Shown here: piece after piece, positions 53,735-63,560 of the stretch
How positions within the stretch are numbered: the first letter of the stretch is position 1
Layout of the letters: each line of letters opens with the position of its first letter
NCBI GenBank assembly: GCA_015179025.1
Contig: WHUX01000019.1
Coordinates: 1-64,000 of the forward strand
Origin: Terfezia claveryi
Lineage: Eukaryota > Ascomycota > Pezizomycetes > Pezizales > Pezizaceae
Length of the DNA stretch: 64,000 nucleotides
Direction: 5' to 3'
Notes under the pieces: generated by a model
Told to the model about the DNA's origin: nothing
Seen by the model: the letters and a program-made list of their open reading frames with translations, nothing else
Database searches by the model: none
Position numbers and translations under genes: made by a program

Positions 53735-54215
53735 GGAAAAACATGGCGCTAGGCTATAATCCCCTTCATAATCCCCTCCCCCTCACTCCCAATCACCAAA
53801 CCCCCCATGGCGTAACGGGTCCCGGTTTCGGGATTCCGTTCACATGGGGGGGCGGTTCGACAACAGTCCAGGGTTCGATTCCCACCTTAGACGTGGGGAT
53901 TTAACCACGCTGCCCAAGTAAGGGTGGCAACTGGCAAGGGAGTACCTCCACCTGACTTCGGCAGGGCGGTGGGAACCCTTTTTTGGTGCCAACCCAGACT
54001 ACCTTTTTGGTTTTGGAACTCAGCGCCTCTCTTTTTTTTCTATACAGCTGCGGACTGGTAGGATTTGTTCTCGATGTATGAGGTCATGTAATAATATTAT
54101 GATCGCTGCTATTTACTCTAGTGGTGGTGGGCACAGCAGGTAATCCCCATGTTTATGAGAGTAACCTCACTGATATTTTGTGAGTTAGGAAAAGACCGTT
54201 CAAGTACTTGTTGAT
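53735..54215 (+). mobile_element. Composite tRNA-like SINE element, copy 4 (plus), with a 15-bp insertion
   Basis: The head (AAAAACATGGCGCTAGGCTATA), hairpin core, B box and GGGAACCC match copy 3. At the end CCTTTTTTGG (53977-53986), TGCCAACCCAGACTA (53987-54001), CCTTTTTGG (54002-54010) shows an insertion at the same site as copy 3 but in the opposite orientation. The downstream part (GCGGACTGGTAGGATTTG... to GATCATGCC) closes the unit. Confidence 0.8.
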
Positions 54216-55028
54216 CATGCCTCTCACCGGAATCAGATTCAATCCAACAAAATCATCACGAAGCATGGCCCTATTCCATTGGCAAATAACAATGATTTTG
54301 TTCCCTCTTTGCTGCGGGTAATAGTCATTTATTTCTTGCATCCTTCCACCACCAGAAAGGTCCAAGAACTAGGCTGCCCTGAATCAATGCAGGGATACAT
54401 AGGAGATGGGATATAAGGTGCTGAAATTCACCAGTCATGAACCCAATTGAGCAGATCTGATTAAAGCACAAGGTATTGCTACACCAAAGTTCCCTGTGAT
54501 TGCTCGCATGAACGGAGGGCCTCCAGCGGTGAAAAGGCCATTGGGAAAAGAACTGTGCATTTGCTGGGAGGAAATTCCTGACGAGTTCTTTGGCAATTGC
54601 GTTGAGAATATGCCTCGGCATGTCCCGACAGTCATTAAGGCAAACGGGTGGTACAAGTACTAGTTTGCATTTATATTTTTATTCGCCAGATATGTTGGAA
54701 AGCATTCTCATATAAACCATTTGATTTTCATGTATGTAACTTTCATGGTGGTTGAGATATTCTGAAATATGTGCCGCCAAGTCGCTCGAGGTCCACGCTG
54801 TGCGAACACGGGCTTACGTATGATTGTGCTGTCTTGGCACAAGCCGTTTGGGTTCCTGGCTCGATTCAAGCGTTTGGTCTGTTTACTTTCATCACCAACC
54901 TTCCAAGTTCCACATTCTCCACCGTACTTTCACTTTCTCCCCTTCCTTAAAGGTCCGAACTCGACCCCAGCCACAGCCTGACAAGTACGCTAACATAGTG
55001 TTCACAGACTCCGCCATTCCCTCTTGGA
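54216..55028. other. Intergenic sequence, promoter side of the 128-aa gene
   Basis: Some minus-strand frames (54153-54656) are open and mildly coding-like (GGGRMQEINDYYPQQRGN) but show no motif. Near 54990 a CTAAC...CACAG acceptor-like stretch occurs before the ATG and is conserved in the copy at 56221, suggesting a leader intron. Confidence 0.4.
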
Positions 55029-55415
55029 ATGTCGGCCACCTCCCTTCCCTACGAGCTCCAAACCTCTCGCCCCGACCTATACTTCCGATACACAGCCGTT
55101 GAGATTGATTTACTCGGATTGCGAGCGGAATGTGCAGCATGGCACCAGAACATCAAGTACGTGGAGTCGAGTTTAGAGAAGCTGGTCCGGTTGGGAGAGA
55201 ACGTGCAACCCACAATTAGCAACTGGTACTCAAACGCAATCGAATTTCTTCAGAGTGAACGTGCGATCTGTAGCTGGGGTATGAGACAGGTTAAGCTGCA
55301 GCGGCTGCGAATTGAGGAGGAGCACGCTGCAATCCACTGGGAGTGGATGGAGTGGGTGGGCCTGAACGGGAACGGGGAGCAGGGCCCTCTAGATAGTCTG
55401 GCATACTTGGAGTAA
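55029..55415 (+). CDS. Small helical protein, 128 aa, intact member of a local family
   Basis: MSATSLPYELQTSRPDLYFR... The frame is single and complete. The N-terminus carries RPDLYFRYTAVEIDLLGLRA; the middle is ECAAWHQNIKYVESSLEKLV; the end is basic-aromatic helical (RQVKLQRLRIEEEHAAIHWE, WMEWVGLNG). Two decayed relatives lie at 56221-56365 and 58130-58566, so this is a tandem family with one survivor. The conserved acceptor-like site (GCTAACAT...TTCACAG) upstream suggests a leader intron. Function unknown. Confidence 0.6.
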   Translation: MSATSLPYELQTSRPDLYFRYTAVEIDLLGLRAECAAWHQNIKYVESSLEKLVRLGENVQPTISNWYSNAIEFLQSERAICSWGMRQVKLQRLRIEEEHAAIHWEWMEWVGLNGNGEQGPLDSLAYLE

Positions 55416-56220
55416 TCTAAACTGGGTATCTCGCAAAATCAGACAGAAAGGGCCTCCCCTTCTGTTGCTATAGAGTGCATCTCTCTGTATATTAGAATTT
55501 ATGGGCCGTGTTTCGTTCCATTTCTTTTTGACTTAATACGTGTTTTGTATTCCTGAGATAGGACACTGGGTGGGTAGTAGAAAAGATTTGTTTACGAGGC
55601 TAAAAATACATGAGAGCGCCACAACTTGAGATATCATTAGTGGGTGGTTCCTTGATTACAAGCTTCAGGGAATGCATGGTCTGGATGGCAGTGTTGATGT
55701 GAATGTTACTCTGCCCCATATCATGTCATTTGCTTCCCCGCACCTGTTCCTTGCCAGAGTCTGTGCCATACCTATTCCCACAGAAGGCACGGTCAAACTC
55801 TCCTTCAGACAAGACTACCTTCGGAGAGTTGTGGTAACCAACGAGGTCAAACTACTTCCGCATGCAAGCCCAAATACGTTCTGAGAGCGAGACAATATCA
55901 GTGGCAACCTGACTCATTGTAGGTAGAGAGAAAACCGTGTCTAACGTATCCTCATACCTACAGAGCCCTTCAGTTTGTACACAATTTGGTGGGTAATTCG
56001 ATCACATTGAACGACGGTCCAATCGTTGTGCTTGCTCAACCGAAAGGAATATAATTCTATCCGCTGGTAGCCTGGTGACACTGTGAGACGTTACTCCTTG
56101 CGGTTAGCACCTGATATATGTGGAACTATTTTGCCAGAAAACGCCTGGAGATTGTTGCTCTGAGGAGTCCCTCAACATCGAACTGCTCTGCCGAACTACA
56201 CCCCCGACCCTAGTCTGGTT
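55416..56220. other. Intergenic sequence between family members
   Basis: No gene supported. A TAGTCTGGTT word lies at 56211-56220, directly before the copy fragment, with no clear direct repeat. Confidence 0.4.
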
Positions 56221-56365
56221 CCACAGCCTGACAAGCATACTAACGCATTGTGTACAGACTCCATTATCTGCCTTCGAAATGTCGAACATGTTCAATCTCT
56301 CCATTGACCTCACTCCCATGACTCGACTTAACCCCCGCGCCGAAGAAGCCTTGCGGCTACAAAAA
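56221..56365 (+). pseudogene. 5' fragment of the 128-aa gene family
   Basis: CCACAGCCTGACAAG, then CTAAC..ATTGTGTACAGACTCC and ATGTCGAACATG match the leader and start of the intact copy. Coding similarity is quickly lost and a LINE tail follows. Confidence 0.6.
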
Positions 56366-56369
56366 TATA

Positions 56370-56450
56370 TATATACTTTCTTTAAATACTCATCATTCCT
56401 ATTCGATCTCAGTAAGGGTTCCGGGTGGGATTCAGGACAAGGTTATAGAC
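56370..56450 (-). mobile_element. LINE tail remnant (minus)
   Basis: TTTAAATACTCATCATTCCT, TTCGATCTCAGTAAGG and GGGTGGGATTCAGGAC resemble the tail in minus orientation; diverged. Confidence 0.45.
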
Positions 56451-56787
56451 TAGGCGGCAAACGCAGTGGTAACATCAAATACATCACGTTAAGTCACCTT
56501 TTGGGGCCTTAAATTTGGATCTCGGGGGTATGCTTTAATTTTGCGATAGATACCAAGGTAGCCTTGTTAGTCACCATGTCCGTAGATTGGTTTTAGGGGA
56601 ATTAATTTTTTAAAAATCAGGCATTTTGGTGTTGGCCATGTTGGGGAGCCAAACGAGCAGATACTACCTGAGTATATATAACCCGAGCAAGTTCATACCA
56701 ATCAGAGTTCCACCCAACGAATGTGCATACCAGACTGCCAATAATGAGTGAGGTTACTTACTTCCACTGAAATAATAGTCCAACCAA
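56451..56787. other. Intergenic sequence
   Basis: AT-rich, no gene or named repeat seen. Confidence 0.4.
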
Positions 56788-57600
56788 ATCTTTTTTTTCA
56801 AACCTCTGTACTCATATGCGGTCCCCACCCGCCGGACTATTATAAATAACGATTACCGTACCTAGCTAAGTGTCTTTGCTATTTACTTTGCTGATACCTA
56901 TTGCGAACACTTCTACCTGCTTAACGGACGTATGAGTTATTTCTTCTCTTCACATGTGCACACATGGTTTTCACATGTATCCTACTATCTTCGCTTACCA
57001 GCCTATGTACCAATAATCGGTGCATCTAGTTAATACGTGTGCATATGGTTTAACTGCTTACGCATGTACACCCTTAGATAGGTTATTTAGCTTAGACTAT
57101 TTTGCTCTATCTTTACCCTGATCTCGTATGTATATACGAGCTCTCAGGACACCCACGTATTCTATATAATGCTTCTTGAGATAGACTCAATAAGACGGTC
57201 TACCTTGACTGCACACTCCATAAGCTGCTTGGACTCGCACTCGCACTCTGCTATATTGCACAACTAGGTAGTCCACCGCTGCTTCCTCCGTTTAAATCTC
57301 CGCGATACCCTTTTTCAATACGGTACAAAACTAAAATAATTAACGTGAGTAACAGTCAGTCGTAAGTGTCATGAGAATAAAATATAAAAATTAACGAAAT
57401 AATTGGTAAGCCAAAAGTAAAAGATTATAAAATCAACGCGGAGCGAAAAAAAAAGGGTAATCAAAGCAGACAAAATGTGAAGTCACGCGTAAAGTCACGA
57501 ACTACCATGCTGTCTGTCATTCATTTGCTAGATGGCACCCTAGATGGCCCCGAGAGGCCTGACTGAAGTCCGTAGTCTGATTTGAAGTCCGCGTGAATCG
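56788..57600 (-). mobile_element. LINE 3' end relic (minus)
   Basis: T-run and CTCATATGCGGTCCCCACC at the start, and much later the 3' untranslated words CATGCTGTCTGTCATTC, GATGGCCCCGAGAGGCC. The stretch between is not recognisable. Confidence 0.4.
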
Positions 57601-58129
57601 AGAAATCGAAAAGGTTGGTAAAAGTACTGGAAAAAACAGATTAACTAGAAAACGGGAGAATGAGAGCTAGGGTAACTAGTGTGCTCACGGTAGCCCGGGG
57701 GTGCGAGGGGTAGTGCAAAGAAAGTCAGCAATACCCGCAGCGTCAGCGTGGCCTCAATTTCTAGATGTTAGTCTGGTTGGTCCACACCCTCCACAGATAT
57801 AAACCACGGGAAGTTCCAGATTTGAACTTTCTATAACTCCAGTCATGTTCCAGTTTTGTCTATGGCAGGGATATGCATGACGCGCTTGAGGATGTGATGA
57901 AGGTCTTATAAATCAAACTGTCATGAGAATAAGAATAATTTGCAATCTCTGTTCCTAGGGAACTCCCGGTATATATTATAATCTATTCCTTCGCACCCAT
58001 AGTGGGGCAATATATGATGTATGAGTGGACGGATAAATTGGCGACCCTGATTACCTATGGTACCCTCAAAAATTGCAGACCTCACTTCGTTCAGAAGGTA
58101 CGAATAAGTCCCCTCCCCTGAACCCTGAC
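57601..58129. other. Intergenic sequence
   Basis: One TAGTCTGGTTGGTCC word at 57769. No gene seen. Confidence 0.4.
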
Positions 58130-58566
58130 TGTAGTACTAATCTACTTTCGATAGCCTGCATTTCTATCCCACAACCAACCAGACTAAGCCCACAAAATGA
58201 GTACCATTCGCACCCCAGACGCAGTTTTTTGCGGATCCGCCCAGATCTGTACTGTCGCCACCAACCCACTGTGGCAGGCTTGATCCAGCTGCGAACAGAT
58301 TGTGCTACATGGCAAAGCAAGACCAGGACTTGAGACCCAAGTTAATGGATTGCCCATAACAGCAGGTAGTAAGGAAGCTCTCATCGCGCGGTGCCGGGGT
58401 GAGCTAGAGGTTGTGAAGCTGCGGCGGCCGGTATTCGAGGAGGAGCAGGAGGCGATCCTCGAGGAGTGGAGGGAGTGGATTTCTTCAAAAATAGAAAAGA
58501 GATCAGAAAGTCAGAAGAACGCCACCGTCACACAAGAAGCCGACCACAAAATATATGGATGTTGCT
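58130..58566 (+). pseudogene. Decayed copy of the 128-aa gene
   Basis: RIRPDLYCRHQPTVAGLIQL and RTDCATWQSK match RPDLYFRYTAVEIDLLGLRA-ECAAWHQ of the intact gene; GELEVVKLRRPVFEEEQEAI and LEEWREWISS match its C-terminus, in another frame. The middle is lost. A TAGTCTGG-family insertion lies in its leader (58168-58195). Confidence 0.65.
58168..58195 (-). mobile_element. 14-bp TAGTCTGG-family insertion with 7-bp direct repeat
   Basis: CCCACAA (58168-58174), CCAACCAGACTAAG, CCCACAA (58189-58195). Perfect repeat. Confidence 0.7.
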
Positions 58567-58571
58567 AAGTT

Positions 58572-58830
58572 ATAACCTGGGAATGAGGGTTCGTGGCTAG
58601 TTTTAATAGGAGTATACGAATGGATTGGAATGCGTTAGATATGGAGCGAATTTCTGGTTACTATTCCCTATTGGATTTTTTCCCTACGAGCTAAATAACA
58701 TAATCTGGGAATTAGGGTTTGTGGCTGGTTGTAATAGGGGTATACTAATTATGGAGAATGCATTGCAATGCATTAGATATGGAGCGAAATTTCTGGTTAC
58801 TACCTAGTCCTTATTGGATTATTTTCCCCA
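58572..58830. repeat. Tandem duplication, about 125 bp
   Basis: CTGGGAATGAGGGTTCGTGG...GGAGCGAATTTCTGGTTACT...TATTGGATT is repeated with changes from about 58705 (TGGGAATTAGGGTTTGTGG, GGAGCGAAATTTCTGG). Confidence 0.75.
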
Positions 58831-59108
58831 TGATGCTTTAGACTGTGCTCGACTTCTCCACTTTCCAATTTCTCTGTTTATTTGCTATTGCTTACGAATG
58901 AATCCTCCCCACCCCCCCCAACCCATTGCAGATGCGGATTTCCTTTGCTTCGCCGCTGTATGTCTCCTTGTCTATCTAGAGAGGAACTGGCATTGTACCT
59001 CCCCAAGAGGTAAGTAAGGACATAAGTACAGCACCCAACAGGGTGTGCAGCACGACAGGGTAATGCAACTCTTCCGGACTACCCACGAGAGCGCCTTGAT
59101 CTAGTTAC
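58831..59108. other. Intergenic sequence
   Basis: No gene seen before the outer copia LTR. Confidence 0.35.
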
Positions 59109-59352
59109 TGTTAGAATATCGTTCATTCCACCCACACCTAGCTATACCACATGCAATACTCTTTACTCATATGGCGTGCTTTCACAATCTTCTTTAGATG
59201 TAGGTTCATACATGTATAAATATCTCGTTCAACACGTATTCACGGTCTAACACTAGCCATCTCTTCTCTGTACACTCGACCTTTATTCGTATCCTCCTTC
59301 ATTGGACGTTTGGCTCTCACTGCATACCTATTCCTTTAGGTTATGAGCCCGG
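59109..59352 (+). mobile_element. 5' LTR and primer-binding site of the outer copia element
   Basis: The LTR starts TGTTAGAATATCG at 59109 and ends about 59324 (CACTGCA). At 59339-59352 GGTTATGAGCCCGG is complementary to the anticodon arm of initiator tRNA-Met (GGGCUCAUAACC), the half-tRNA primer used by many copia elements. The LTR border is approximate. Confidence 0.6.
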
Positions 59353-59639
59353 TTCAAGCGCTTTGAGCCTCCAACGAATATCACAATGTCAGCTGAAGCA
59401 GGACCCTCTTCCAGACAACCTCGTACTTGTTGGAACGAGGGTAATAGGACAACGCAGGATAAGCTGACGTGAGATATGAGGGCTGATGTGAGATATGGGC
59501 GGTTAAGGGTGTCTATATTCGGATGTTTGAAAGGGTCAGCGGGGTATTTAAGACGGACGGATTTCCATACTCTCATGTATTCATCACCGAAGACCCAGTT
59601 TGGCTAGGTACTCAAGCAACTAGCTCCATACCTGAAGAG

Positions 59640-61045
59640 ACGCATTTAACATTGACAGAAGCCCTAATGTCTCCATAAGTGGCTCAATGGGAAGCGGCAA
59701 AGCAGAGGGAATTGGAACAACTAGAACGTTATGGAGTATATGAGTGGGTAGATCATGTTCCGGAAGGAAAGCGAGTAGTAGATACCAAGTGGGTATTGAA
59801 GGAAAAAGAAGGAAAGAGCAAAAATGATCCCAAGCGATGCAAGGCTAGACTCACTACCAGAGGATTTATCCAACGACCTGGAGTCGATTTCCACTATACC
59901 TATGCTCCAGTCTGTCGGGAAGAAAGCTGGCACATCCTTATTGTGATTGCATTAACCAGAAACCTCATCATGCGTCAATGGAGCCTTCCTTAATGGACTA
60001 AACCAAGAAGAGCTGTATGTACGAAATCTCCACGCTACAGGCAGCAGGGCCTGGCAACTCGGAAATTGCTGTATGGGACCAAGCAGGCAGCTCACAATTG
60101 GAATCAGGTGCTAGACGACCTCCTGAAGGGCCTTGGTTTCCAACAGTGTTCTGACAACCCCGGTCTCTACTATAGAGTTAATGATGGTAGTATTATTGTT
60201 GTCCATGTAGACGACCTTCTGTGTGCATTTAGAACCATGGAAATCGAAGAAGTGTGGAGGAAGAGCATGGGTGCGCACATCCCTAGAGAGCGAGGAAGGC
60301 CTGAGAGGTTCCTAGGAATGAACTTTAGCTGGAACGATAAGGGTGCCATTATCTCAGGAGTATCCCCATAGAAAAACTGGCCCAGGATCTCGAAGTCACC
60401 AAACCGGCCGGAAGCCCATTCACTATCGACTTGGAGCCACTTGATGCAGTTGCTAGCGATCCCAAAGCTTTCCAAGTGATTACCGGACGTCTCCTCTTCA
60501 TCACTCGTATGTGGCGACCAGACATTAGATACGCTGTACAATGGTTATGCGTCAGAACCAAGTGTGCCTCACAGCAGGATATGAGAAGAGCACTCAGAAT
60601 AATCGCCTACCTGCTGCACACTAAGGATGAGGGAATCATGCTCGCCCCTACTGCAGAAGCTCCGATAGACATATTCTGCGACGCAGGGGAAGAAATTCTG
60701 CAGGAAAAGGCTACGTCTGGCATTCTTACCAAGCTCGGAGGATCGCCAATCTCCTGGGCATCCAGAAAGCAAGTCGTGACCACCCTGTCGTCAACAAAGG
60801 CCGAGTATATTGCACTAAGGATGGGAGTGCAAGACGCTGCGTAAGGTCATGCAGTTCGTGGGAGAAGACCGGACCCCAAGAATATGGACGGACAACAAGG
60901 GAGCAGCAGCATCAACGGAGAATTCGGACTTCCACCGCAGGAAGAAGCACATACGGAGGCGCCACCACTTTATCCGAGAATACGCAGAGCAAGGAAGCGT
61001 GACGGTGCACTGGGTGCCAGGAGATGAGAACCCGGCGGACATGCT
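59640..61045 (+). pseudogene. Inner copia reverse transcriptase and RNase H relic
   Basis: RT: AQWEAAKQRELEQLERYGVY, RVVDTKWVLKEKEGK, CKARLTTRGFIQRPGVDF, HYTYAPV, GAFLNGLNQEELYV (the first catalytic Asp is not readable), LLYGTKQAAHNWNQVL and VHVDDLL. RNase H: ITGRLLFITRMWRPDIRYAV, SWASRKQVVTTLSSTKAEYI and KKHIRRRHHFIREY, HWVPGDENPADML. Frameshifts and stops separate these. The order is that of the copia polyprotein. Confidence 0.85.
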
Positions 61046-61131
61046 ACAAAAGTGGTTTTTTTTTTTTTTTTTTTTAAATACTTGTTACTCCTATGCCGCC
61101 CCGTTAGGGGGGCCATGGGGTACAAAAGTGG
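61045..61131 (-). mobile_element. 65-bp LINE tail with perfect 11-bp target duplication
   Basis: TACAAAAGTGG at 61045-61055 and 61121-61131 flanks about 20 T, AAATACTTGTTACTCC, GCCCCGTTAGGGGGGCC. It is inserted at the end of the inner copia RNase H, so it is younger than that element. Confidence 0.9.
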
Positions 61132-62106
61132 TGATAGGACCCAGGTTGACCGAGCTTAAAGGACAGGCAGGAATGACGGATTAGGAGGGCGTCGTCCCAT
61201 TAGGAGGGCGTGTTGGAACGAGGGTAATAGGACAATACAACGCAGGATAAGCCGACGTGAGTTATGAGGGCTGACGTGAGATATGGGCGGTTATGTCTAT
61301 ATTCGGATGTTTGAAAGGGTCAGCGTGGTATTTAAGACGGACGGATTTCCTTACTTTCATGTATTCGTTAAGCAAGCGGCTTCTTTCTTAGTATATCGAA
61401 TATACTACTCGCGATACACGAAGAACGTAATGCTTCAGTACTCACTCTCGAGTCCACCAAAACCCGCTAAACAGCGATGAAGAAATGATGGAAACAGTGC
61501 ACGTTAACGCAGCTTCTATACCTCCTCCACCTCCACCTCCCCAACCTCCTCTCCCAACACCTCGAGACTTCAAATCAAGTGTGAAGATCGAGATCTAGAG
61601 GATCTAAAAATTACGAGCTAGGCCCCAACAAATGCCCATGATCTTCGATGTCGAGTGGTTGTACTGTTGTACACGGTTACTCTCCTCCTATATGTGCATC
61701 CGCTGCTGATCATGCCATGCCACCCATAAGAATATTGAGCCGGAATCCCTTCTTCTGCCTATTCAGGTGCTTTCGGAACAAATCTTAGTCCAAATTAGTA
61801 GACACCGATCTACTCACAAAATTTGGCAGTATCTCCGCAAATCCTACCATAAGGATACTCCACTATCCTATGTTCATGAGATACCATCCTTCGAAATCCG
61901 GTGGATGCGCCTTACCCCAAACGCTCGCCCAGGCAGCTTTAAGGCTGTTTATAGAACACTTCTAGAGCTAGAAGACCATAAGCGAGAGTACCTCCTAGCA
62001 TCTCTGGTTACAATATCCTAACGTAGCGGACAATCTAACCACAAAGGAGAATCTTTCTTATGAAGATCTAAAAGAGACTAGCCATCAACTCGAGCTACAA
62101 CGGCGG

Positions 62107-62121
62107 TAGTCTGGTTCAACG
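62107..62121 (+). mobile_element. 10-bp TAGTCTGG-family word in copia gag
   Basis: TAGTCTGGTT (62107-62116) is followed by CAACG, which also occurs a few bases upstream (CAACGGCGG). Removing it would restore plausible gag sequence (LELQRNN). The repeat is only 5 bp. Confidence 0.45.
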
Positions 62122-63273
62122 TAACAATACAGCGCTACTAGCCAACGGCCGCCAAAATATAACAAAGCTAAAAGGAAGAAAACTCAGCAAGCCACTCAAG
62201 CCACGCAAGCCACGCCAAGCAAATCACGCGAGCCTATACAACCTCCTGCAAACGTCACAGACATCGCTTCAAGGGACATGTCTGGCAGGATTGCCGGAAA
62301 CTGAAGCGAGATCAGGAAAATAAGCAAAAAATTGCAAAGCTACAAGCTGCTATGTATTGCCGAAGTAGCTCAAACTTCCTTTGCTTACGCTGAAGGATTC
62401 GTTTCTGAGCATGCTCAGTCCGACCCTCAGGTTAGTACCATACATACCTGGAAACTTGACACGTGCGCAAAATCTCATATGACCTTTGATATAGGCCAAT
62501 TCCACATCATTCAACCACATAACGGAGTTGTAAGGGTTGGAGCTAATAACCTCTTACCTGTTGAAGGCAAGGGCACTGTTGTAATAAACGCTGCTCTTCC
62601 TAACAACAAAACCAACAGTCTGTATCATATTAGTGATGTGTTATATGTCCCCCTCCCTAGGAGCGGTCGGGTTCGAGACTAATATGTCCCTACTCTGACC
62701 CATAGCTTGTTTGCATGGAATGTTATCAAGTTGACAGCTGTATTGCTTGCGAGAGATTATGATGTTCATATTTTTTATAAAAATAATCTTGCGTCTCCTA
62801 TATTGGTTGCAGTTATTAGGAACAAGCGTCCTTGGTTGCGTGAAATAGCGAAGCCAGCCCCTCCTTCGGCTTCGCAAGCTCATATAAGCCATATGAGCTC
62901 TCCGACAGAACAAGAAGCTCATATTGGCCATGCGAGCACTTCTTCATATATCCATTGGCATGCTGCATTAGGGCATACAGATCCAACTGCATATGCAGAC
63001 GGCGAACTCTTACCTAAGGCACCAGCCAATTTCATATGCAATGCATGCATCACGTCCAAATCCACGAACAGCACACCATTCACTCTAGCTGCCCGCTCTA
63101 CAAGACCATTCGAACGATTTGAGCGGAAAACAACCTATACCATCATACGGCGGCTCTCTCTATTACATCACATTAATAGACGATTTTACCCGTATGGCTT
63201 TCTAAAGGCTAAGACGGGTGCATATCAGGTAATTATTGACTTCATCTCATATATCCAGAGGCAGTTCAATATA

Positions 63274-63406
63274 CCGCTAGGTGGCAAGAAGTTTCATACC
63301 CCGCATAAGCATGCAACAAATATCTTATCTTTTTCCCATACAAAATCCCCAAATATGTGGGCTCCCCTATGCAGAGGGGGATATGAAACTTTTTGCCACC
63401 TAGCTG
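63274..63406. mobile_element. MITE with CAGCTAGGTGGCAA ends, second copy
   Basis: A 133-bp element. The right end (reverse complement) starts CAGCTAGGTGGCAAAAAG and the left CCGCTAGGTGGCAAGAAG; the match continues through TTTCATA. TA flanks both sides (63272-63273, 63407-63408). It sits inside the copia integrase. Same family as 1373-1607. Confidence 0.85.
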
Positions 63407-63560
63407 TACCACCGTTTTACCTGTCTCAACTGACAATGGAGGTAGTATACTAAGGTTGATACTTACTTCAAGCAACATGGAATTCGGCATATAAGGACAC
63501 CTCATTATTCCCATGAATCCAATGGCGTTGCAGAACGTTTTAACCAGTCAATTCTCGCCA

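Larger units (their letters stand above)
59423..61442 (+). mobile_element. Inner copia element with 5-bp target duplication, internally deleted
   Basis: GTACT lies on both sides (59423-59427, 61438-61442). The 3' LTR is 61211-61437 (227 bp, TGTTGGAACG...TGCTTCA). The 5' LTR (59428-59582) matches its first ~155 bp with about ten changes and then runs straight into the late pol region. So the LTR end, the primer site, gag, protease and integrase have been deleted. The insertion site is inside the outer gag. Confidence 0.9.
59386..63560 (+). pseudogene. Outer copia element: gag, protease, integrase, interrupted
   Basis: Gag begins at the ATG at 59386 (MSAEAGPSSRQPRT) and is interrupted by another element (59428-61437). 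Removing it and one GTACT continues the frame into HSRVHQNPLNSDEE and a Pro-rich stretch. Further on: gag core ILVQISRHRSTHKIWQYLRK (61788-62020), a zinc-knuckle remnant near 62280, protease WKLDTCAKSHMT (62452, the usual DTGA reads DTCA), the pre-integrase Zn motif IHWHAALGH, then CNACITSKS, and integrase with STDNGG and HYSHESNGVAERFNQ. Frames are broken in many places and a MITE sits inside integrase. No reverse transcriptase of this copy is in the window. Confidence 0.75.

Noticed and set aside
54153..54656. Overlapping minus frames with mild coding look
   Set aside because: No motif, three frames alternating, and part of the segment is shared with dispersed repeats.
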